A DNA stretch of 36,659 bases. Source: Desulfotignum sp. Its GTDB lineage: Bacteria > Desulfobacterota > Desulfobacteria > Desulfobacterales > Desulfobacteraceae. Every line of letters begins with the position of its first letter. The first letter of the stretch is position 1. The stretch lies in assembly GCA_011389835.1 (NCBI GenBank), contig JAABTO010000002.1, forward strand, positions 1-36,659, written 5' to 3'. The translations under genes were made by a program, and so were the position numbers. A model generated the notes under the pieces. The model had not been told where the DNA came from, searched no databases, and saw only the letters and a list, made by a program, of their open reading frames with translations. Below are positions 31,915 through 36,659 of the stretch, piece by piece.

Positions 31915-33063
31915 GTGGATTTTGACCTTACCAAAGAGCAGGAGATGATTCGTAAGGAAGTCAGAAAGTTTGCCCAGAAAGAGATCGCCCCGATCGCGGG
32001 GGAACTGGATGAAAACGAAGAGTTCTCCGAAGATCTGACCCGGAAAATGGGGGAAATCGGTCTTTTCGGCATGTTTGTTTCCGAAAGCTATGAGGGACAG
32101 GCAATGGATTATATCTCGTATATCATTGCCGTGGAAGAAATTGCGCGCATCGACGGGTCCCAGGCCGCCACCATTGCGGCGGGCAACTCCCTGGGCATCG
32201 GGCCCATCTATTATTTCGGCACGGAAGCACAAAAGAAAAAATATCTGCCCAAACTGTGCGCCGGAGAAGGTCTCTGGGGATTCGGACTCACCGAACCCAC
32301 GGCCGGGTCCGATGCCGGGGGCAGCAAAACCACGGCCGTGCTGGAAGGGGACGAATGGGTGATCAACGGCTCCAAAATTTTCATCACCAACGCGGCCTGC
32401 GACATGACCATGGGCGTCACAGTCCAGGCGGTGACCGGGACAAGGGACAACGGCAAGCCGGAATATTCCTGCATCCTGGTGGAAAAAGGCACCCCGGGAT
32501 TCAAGGCCGTGCCCATGCACAAAAAAATGATGTGGCGGTCCTCCAACACGGCGGAACTGTATTTTGACGATGTCCGGGTGCCTAAAGAAAACATCCTGGG
32601 CAAGAAAGGAGACGGATTCCACCAGATGCTGTCCACCCTGGACGGAGGCCGGTTGTCCATCGGTGCCATGGGACTGGGCGGGGCCCAGGGGGCCTATGAC
32701 CTGGCGCTGAAATACGCAAAGGAAAGAGAGCAGTTCGGCCAGCCCATCTCCAAATTTCAGGCTGTGGCATTCAAGCTGGCGGACTGCGCCATGGAGATCG
32801 AATGTGCCAGAAACCTGCTGTACAAGGCCTGCTGGCTGAAATCCCATCACCGCCCGTTTGAAAAGGAAGCCGCCATGGGCAAGCTGTACTGTTCCGAGGT
32901 CATGAGCCGGGTGGTGGACCATGCCGTGCAGATCCACGGGGGATACGGCCTGATGAAAGAATACAATGTGGAACGGTTTTACCGGGATCAGAAACTGCTG
33001 GAAATCGGTGAAGGCACCTCCGAGGTTCAGCGCCTTGTCATCTCGAGATACATCGGCTGTTAA
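31915..33063 (+). CDS. Acyl-CoA dehydrogenase, first gene of the carboxylase cluster
   Basis: This 382-residue flavoenzyme starts at GTG 31915 behind AAGGAGG. It has the three-domain layout: VDFDLTKEQEMIRKEVRKFA, then GFGLTEPTAGSDAGG and KIFITNAACDMT, then QIHGGYGLMKEYNVERFYRD. Glu366 in IGEGTSEVQR is the catalytic base at the short/medium-chain position. Isovaleryl-CoA dehydrogenases place the base elsewhere in the fold, so by this criterion it is not a typical isovaleryl enzyme even though the next genes suggest leucine-type catabolism. It is the first gene behind operator site 3, and its product would feed the adjacent hydratase and carboxylase. Confidence 0.87.
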   Translation: MDFDLTKEQEMIRKEVRKFAQKEIAPIAGELDENEEFSEDLTRKMGEIGLFGMFVSESYEGQAMDYISYIIAVEEIARIDGSQAATIAAGNSLGIGPIYYFGTEAQKKKYLPKLCAGEGLWGFGLTEPTAGSDAGGSKTTAVLEGDEWVINGSKIFITNAACDMTMGVTVQAVTGTRDNGKPEYSCILVEKGTPGFKAVPMHKKMMWRSSNTAELYFDDVRVPKENILGKKGDGFHQMLSTLDGGRLSIGAMGLGGAQGAYDLALKYAKEREQFGQPISKFQAVAFKLADCAMEIECARNLLYKACWLKSHHRPFEKEAAMGKLYCSEVMSRVVDHAVQIHGGYGLMKEYNVERFYRDQKLLEIGEGTSEVQRLVISRYIGC

Positions 33064-33083
33064 GCCGGATTGGAGCGTCTGTC

Positions 33084-33872
33084 ATGACTGAAACACAAGA
33101 ACTGCTCATCCGGGAGGAAAAAAACCAGGCCGCCATTCTCACGTTGAACCGGCCGGCCGTGATGAACTGCCTGAACTTTGACCTGTTGTATGCCCTCAGA
33201 GATGAAATCGAGGCGTTGCAGTTTTCCGATACGATCCGGTGCGTCATCATCACCGGAACCGGGGAAAAGGCGTTCTGCGCCGGGGCTGACCTCAAGGAAC
33301 GCGCCACCCTCACCCAGGACCAGGTCAAACAGTTCATTGTCACCATCCGAAACCTGCTGACCGCCATCCAGAACCTGAAAATGCCGGTGATCTCGGCGGT
33401 GAACGGCATCGCATTGGGCGGGGGCACGGAAATCGCCCTGGCATCGGACATCCGCATTGCATCCGGCACCGCGGTCATGGGCCTCACCGAAACCCGGCTG
33501 GCCATCATTCCCGGCGGCGGCGGCACCCAGCGACTGCCCCGGATCATCGGCGTGGCCAAGGCCAAGGAACTGATTTTCACCGGCCGCCGGGTGGATGCCA
33601 AAGAAGCCCTGGACATCGGCCTGGTGAACGCCACAGCCCCGCCGGAAAAACTCAAAGACACCTGCCTGGACATGGCCGCCATGATCGCCGAGACCGGCCC
33701 CATTGCCGTGGAAATGGCCAAATACGCCATTGACAAAGGTATCGAGACCGACCTGGCCACGGGCCTGGCCATCGAGTCCAATGCCTACCGGGTCACCATC
33801 CCCACCGAGGACCGCATCGAAGGTTTGACCGCGTTCCGGGAAAAACGCAAACCCGTATACAAAGGAAGATAA
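33084..33872 (+). CDS. Enoyl-CoA hydratase/isomerase, methylglutaconyl-CoA hydratase-like
   Basis: This 262-residue crotonase-fold enzyme has CAGADLKERA, the oxyanion-hole ALGGG (110-114), and two catalytic glutamates, Glu116 and Glu136, 20 residues apart as in active hydratases. The segment LTETRLAIIPGGGGTQRLPR, with KAKELIFTGRRVDAKEALDIGLV after it, closely resembles human AUH/bacterial LiuC, which hydrates 3-methylglutaconyl-CoA to HMG-CoA. It lies 20 bases after the dehydrogenase and 4 bases before the carboxyltransferase, the neighbour expected for that pathway. Crotonyl-CoA hydration in general beta-oxidation is also possible, since no other hydratase gene is in the window. Confidence 0.85.
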   Translation: MTETQELLIREEKNQAAILTLNRPAVMNCLNFDLLYALRDEIEALQFSDTIRCVIITGTGEKAFCAGADLKERATLTQDQVKQFIVTIRNLLTAIQNLKMPVISAVNGIALGGGTEIALASDIRIASGTAVMGLTETRLAIIPGGGGTQRLPRIIGVAKAKELIFTGRRVDAKEALDIGLVNATAPPEKLKDTCLDMAAMIAETGPIAVEMAKYAIDKGIETDLATGLAIESNAYRVTIPTEDRIEGLTAFREKRKPVYKGR

Positions 33873-33876
33873 CCCC

Positions 33877-35466
33877 ATGACCGATAACAAAACCTTCTGG
33901 GAAGCCCAGGAACAAGAACTGGAAACCATGCGGGAAAAAGCGGCCTGGCCCGGCGGACAAAAGGCCGTGGACAACCTGGCCAAACGCGGCAAACGCCCGG
34001 TACGGGAACTGATCACCGACCTCATCGATGCCGATACCCCGTTTTTCGAACTGTCCATGCTGGCCGGGTTCGGCATGGGATACCCCGGCGTGGAGGATGT
34101 GCCGTGCGCCGGCATTGTCACGGGCATCGGAAAAATCCACGGCAACTGGACCATGATCATGGCCAGTGACTCCCGGGTCAAGGCGGGCACCTATTTTCCC
34201 ATCACGTTGAAAAAACACATGCGGGCCCAGGCCATTGCGGAAAAATGCGGACTCAACTGCGTGTACATCGCCGACTCCGGCGGGGTGTTTCTGCCCATGC
34301 AGGCGGATGTGTTTCCCGATGACCAGCATTTCGGATCGATTTTCTACAACATGGCACGCATGTCCGCCATGGGCCTGCGCCAGGTCACGTTGAGCACCGG
34401 CGGCAACACCGCTGGCGGGGCCTATATCGTGTTCATGGCCTGTGAATCCATCATGATCGACAAGCAATCCTTTTCCTTTTTAGGGGGCCCGCCTCTGGTG
34501 AAAATGGCCACCGGCGAAGAGATCTCCGCCGAAGATCTGGGGGGTGCCAGAGTCCACACCCAGATTTCAGGCGGGGCCGACCATATGTGTGCCGACCAGG
34601 CCCAAGCCATTGCCAAAGTCCGGGAACTGATGTCTCTGACCCGGCCCCAGGAGCTGCACCTGCACCGCTATGACGTCAAAGAGCCGAAAACCGACGCGCC
34701 CGCGGTGTATGATGTGCTGCCATCCTCCCCCCACCAGGGCATCAAGGGACATGCCTTTCTCCAGGCCATTGCCGACGATTCTGAATTCATCGAAGTGAAA
34801 AAGAATTTCGCTCCGGGAAGGGGCACCAACATCCTTACCGGCAAGCTCCGCATCAAGGGACTGCCGGTCGGGGTGATCTGCTCCAACGGGGCCGGGATCA
34901 TCTTTCACGAAGCTGCCAAAAAAGTGGCGGAATGGGTGGTGAGATGTTCCTACGAGAAAATTCCGCTGCTGTTCATCCAGAGCGCGCCGGGGTATATGGT
35001 GGGATCGGAATCCGAACACGCGGGCATCGGCAAGTACGGGGCCGACATGGTCCGGGCCGTGTCCTGTGCCCAGGTGCCCCGGATTCAGCTGGTGATCGGT
35101 CCGGACAACGGGGCGGCCAACTACGGGATGTGCGGCCGGGCCTACCGGCCCAATTTCCTGTTTTCCACCATGCGGGCCCGCACGGCAGTCATGAGCGGCA
35201 AAAGTGCGGGCGGGGTTCTGTTGAGCATCGAGCAGGCCAAACGCAAAGCCACGGGCAGTCCCATGACACCCGACGAAATCACCGCGTTTCAGCAGAAAAT
35301 GATCGACAAATACGACGGCGAGGCCCATCCGTTTTTCTGTGCGGCCCGCCTGTTCAACGACCGGGTCCTCAAGTTCCACGAGATCCGGGACTGGCTGGCC
35401 ATGGCTTTGGAGGTCAGCCTGATCAAACCGGTTCCCGACCCCTCTTTCGGCAATTTCCGGTTTTAG
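33877..35466 (+). CDS. Acyl-CoA carboxylase carboxyltransferase (beta) subunit, methylcrotonyl-CoA carboxylase-like
   Basis: This 529-residue biotin-dependent carboxyltransferase has the duplicated crotonase-like fold. N-half: GTYFPITLKKHMRAQAIAEK, GGNTAGGAYIVFMA, FLGGPPLVKMATGEEISAEDLGG. C-half: GRGTNILTGKLRIKGLPVG, IPLLFIQSAPGYMVG, GADMVRAVSCAQVPRIQLVIG, NYGMCGRAYRPNFLF. Length and the GPPLVKMATGEE/NYGMCGRAY style match the MccB/LiuB/AtuC group (methylcrotonyl- or geranyl-CoA carboxylase) more than propionyl-CoA carboxylase. The matching biotin carboxylase and biotin carrier are not in the window and may lie downstream. Propionyl- or glutaconyl-type activity cannot be excluded. Confidence 0.85.
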   Translation: MTDNKTFWEAQEQELETMREKAAWPGGQKAVDNLAKRGKRPVRELITDLIDADTPFFELSMLAGFGMGYPGVEDVPCAGIVTGIGKIHGNWTMIMASDSRVKAGTYFPITLKKHMRAQAIAEKCGLNCVYIADSGGVFLPMQADVFPDDQHFGSIFYNMARMSAMGLRQVTLSTGGNTAGGAYIVFMACESIMIDKQSFSFLGGPPLVKMATGEEISAEDLGGARVHTQISGGADHMCADQAQAIAKVRELMSLTRPQELHLHRYDVKEPKTDAPAVYDVLPSSPHQGIKGHAFLQAIADDSEFIEVKKNFAPGRGTNILTGKLRIKGLPVGVICSNGAGIIFHEAAKKVAEWVVRCSYEKIPLLFIQSAPGYMVGSESEHAGIGKYGADMVRAVSCAQVPRIQLVIGPDNGAANYGMCGRAYRPNFLFSTMRARTAVMSGKSAGGVLLSIEQAKRKATGSPMTPDEITAFQQKMIDKYDGEAHPFFCAARLFNDRVLKFHEIRDWLAMALEVSLIKPVPDPSFGNFRF

Positions 35467-35559
35467 GCAAAGGAACCATGAAAGAGTTGAATGATACCGT
35501 TTTTACGGTTGCCTATCAGGGCCGCCATATTATAAATTCCTTATATGAGGAGACGACCC

Positions 35560-36659
35560 ATGACAGAATATGATTACTGGAAAATTTTCCCGAGAATGCC
35601 AAGAAAAGTCACCATCGGCGACATCACGGTCAGAGACGGATTTCAGCACCTGGAAAAATTCATTTCCACCCCGGCCAAGATCACCTATCTGGAGGAACTG
35701 ATTTTTGCTGGCTGCCGCAACATCGAGGTGACCAACCTGGGCAATCCCCGGAACATGCCTCAGTTTGCCGATGCCGAGGAACTGCTGGCCCATCTTCGAT
35801 CCGACAATTTTGTGTCCCGGGCAGCCAAAAAAGGCATTGACATGAAGGATGTGACCCTGACCGCCATCACCATCCGGGAGCCGTCCGTGGACCGGGCCAT
35901 CGAGCTCAAAAAACGCGGGGTCGGCCCGGACCGGGTTTTAATGATGGTGTCCACGGAAGAGCAGCACCATTTCGCCAATTCCGGCACCACCCTGCCCAAC
36001 TACTGGAAGGAAGCGGAACGGTGCATCCAAAAATGCACGGATGCGGGCATCAAAATGTGCGGCACCGTGTCCACCATCTGGGGGTCTCCCATCGGCGGGG
36101 CCACCAAACTGGAAGATGCCGTCAAGTTCACCAGACACTGGCTGGATATCGGGGCTTCGGACATCGAGCATGCCGATCACGACGGATCAGCGTCGGCCCC
36201 GGAGGTGTACCGGTATTTTTCCATGATCTTAGACGAGATCCCGGACACCTCGTTACACATCGCCCATTTTCACGAAACCAAACGCGTGGCATCGGCGTCC
36301 ACCCTGGCCGCGCTTCAGGCCGGCATCTGCCATTTCGAGTGCACCCTGGGGGGCCTGGGGGGGCAGCCGGCCAACTTTCTGGATGACCGGCCCATCAAGG
36401 GCACGGGCGATTATTATTATGACGACCCCCGGTATGTGGGGCTGGTCTGCCTGGAAGATACCCTTGTACAAATTGATGAAATGGGTATAGAACATGGATA
36501 TGATGTGGACCGGATCCTGTGGCTGGGCAGACAGCTGGAAAAAACCGTGGGCTTCCGCCTGCGCAGCGAAGCCATCATCAACGGCCGGACCCTGACCGAA
36601 GGCCATATGGAATACGCCCGGCCGGGTCTGGCAAAACTCAAGGAAAAACTGGGAGAGGC
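35560..36659 (+). CDS. HMG-CoA-lyase-like DRE-TIM protein, 3' end outside window
   Basis: The frame begins at ATG 35560 behind GAGGAGA (35547-35553) and stays open to the window end (366 codons). TVRDGFQ at 24-30 supplies the Arg-Asp pair and His236/His238 (HFHET) the metal ligands of the HMG-CoA lyase/pyruvate-carboxyltransferase family. The active-site loop reads GGLGGQP (264-270): HMG-CoA lyases have Cys where this has Gln269. The enzyme follows the AUH-like hydratase and carboxyltransferase, the expected place for a lyase, but the lost cysteine means a different mechanism or substrate is possible. A short frame around 35478 lies in the 93-base gap before it and has no support as a gene. 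Confidence 0.8.
   Translation, partial: MTEYDYWKIFPRMPRKVTIGDITVRDGFQHLEKFISTPAKITYLEELIFAGCRNIEVTNLGNPRNMPQFADAEELLAHLRSDNFVSRAAKKGIDMKDVTLTAITIREPSVDRAIELKKRGVGPDRVLMMVSTEEQHHFANSGTTLPNYWKEAERCIQKCTDAGIKMCGTVSTIWGSPIGGATKLEDAVKFTRHWLDIGASDIEHADHDGSASAPEVYRYFSMILDEIPDTSLHIAHFHETKRVASASTLAALQAGICHFECTLGGLGGQPANFLDDRPIKGTGDYYYDDPRYVGLVCLEDTLVQIDEMGIEHGYDVDRILWLGRQLEKTVGFRLRSEAIINGRTLTEGHMEYARPGLAKLKEKLGE

Noticed and set aside
35478-35559. Possible short peptide gene starting ATG 35478 before the HMGL-like gene
   Set aside because: It extends as a frame overlapping the strong ribosome site of the next gene, has no recognisable features, and ends soon after; too little support.

Overview
The window reads as a dense stretch of a sulfate-reducing deltaproteobacterial chromosome, probably Desulfobacteraceae and perhaps Desulfotignum- or Desulfobacula-like. 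That placement is an inference from protein style: a ferredoxin-dependent 2-oxoacid oxidoreductase, IcmF, many acyl-CoA enzymes, and a LivG-AMP ligase-LivHMKF operon. No database search was possible. No rRNA, tRNA, CRISPR array, transposase or phage gene was seen. About thirty genes cover nearly everything; the only gene-free stretch longer than 300 bases is 25851-26425.

Layout. 1-2125: a radical SAM protein (5' end outside the window) overlapping a DRE-TIM (homocitrate/isopropylmalate synthase-like) enzyme. 2222-6132: a P-loop ATPase, the four subunits of a VorB-type 2-oxoacid:ferredoxin oxidoreductase, and a tandem ACT protein. 6231-9019 (minus): branched-chain aminotransferase, XRE-cupin regulator and acyl-CoA dehydrogenase. 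9200-13085: signalling genes (CxxC mini-protein, receiver protein, two histidine kinases). 13235-22584: an atypical acyl-CoA ligase, then livG, a second acyl-CoA ligase, livH, livM, a periplasmic binding protein, livF and a UspA-receiver fusion. 22589-25850 (minus): thiolase, 3-hydroxybutyryl-CoA dehydrogenase and an M24 peptidase-like protein. 26426-30360 (minus): a TetR regulator translationally coupled to fused isobutyryl-CoA mutase (IcmF). 30617-31645: adenosine-specific kinase and UspA. 31915 to the end: acyl-CoA dehydrogenase, AUH-like enoyl-CoA hydratase, a biotin-dependent carboxyltransferase subunit, and an HMG-CoA-lyase-like protein cut by the window edge.

How it fits together (inference). 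The genes form most of a route from branched-chain amino acids or branched short-chain acids to acetyl-CoA: uptake (Liv), deamination (IlvE), oxidative decarboxylation to the acyl-CoA (Vor) or direct activation by ligases, rearrangement of isobutyryl-CoA to butyryl-CoA (IcmF), beta-oxidation (acyl-CoA dehydrogenase, hydratase, Hbd, thiolase), and a methylcrotonyl-CoA-type branch at 31915-36659.

The strongest new signal is an 18-bp near-palindrome around GAGCGCTC. It occurs three times, each time just downstream of a TTGACA promoter: before the 13235 ligase/Liv operon, before tetR-icmF, and before the 31915 cluster. I read these as operators of the TetR protein encoded here, which would make one self-regulated local regulon.
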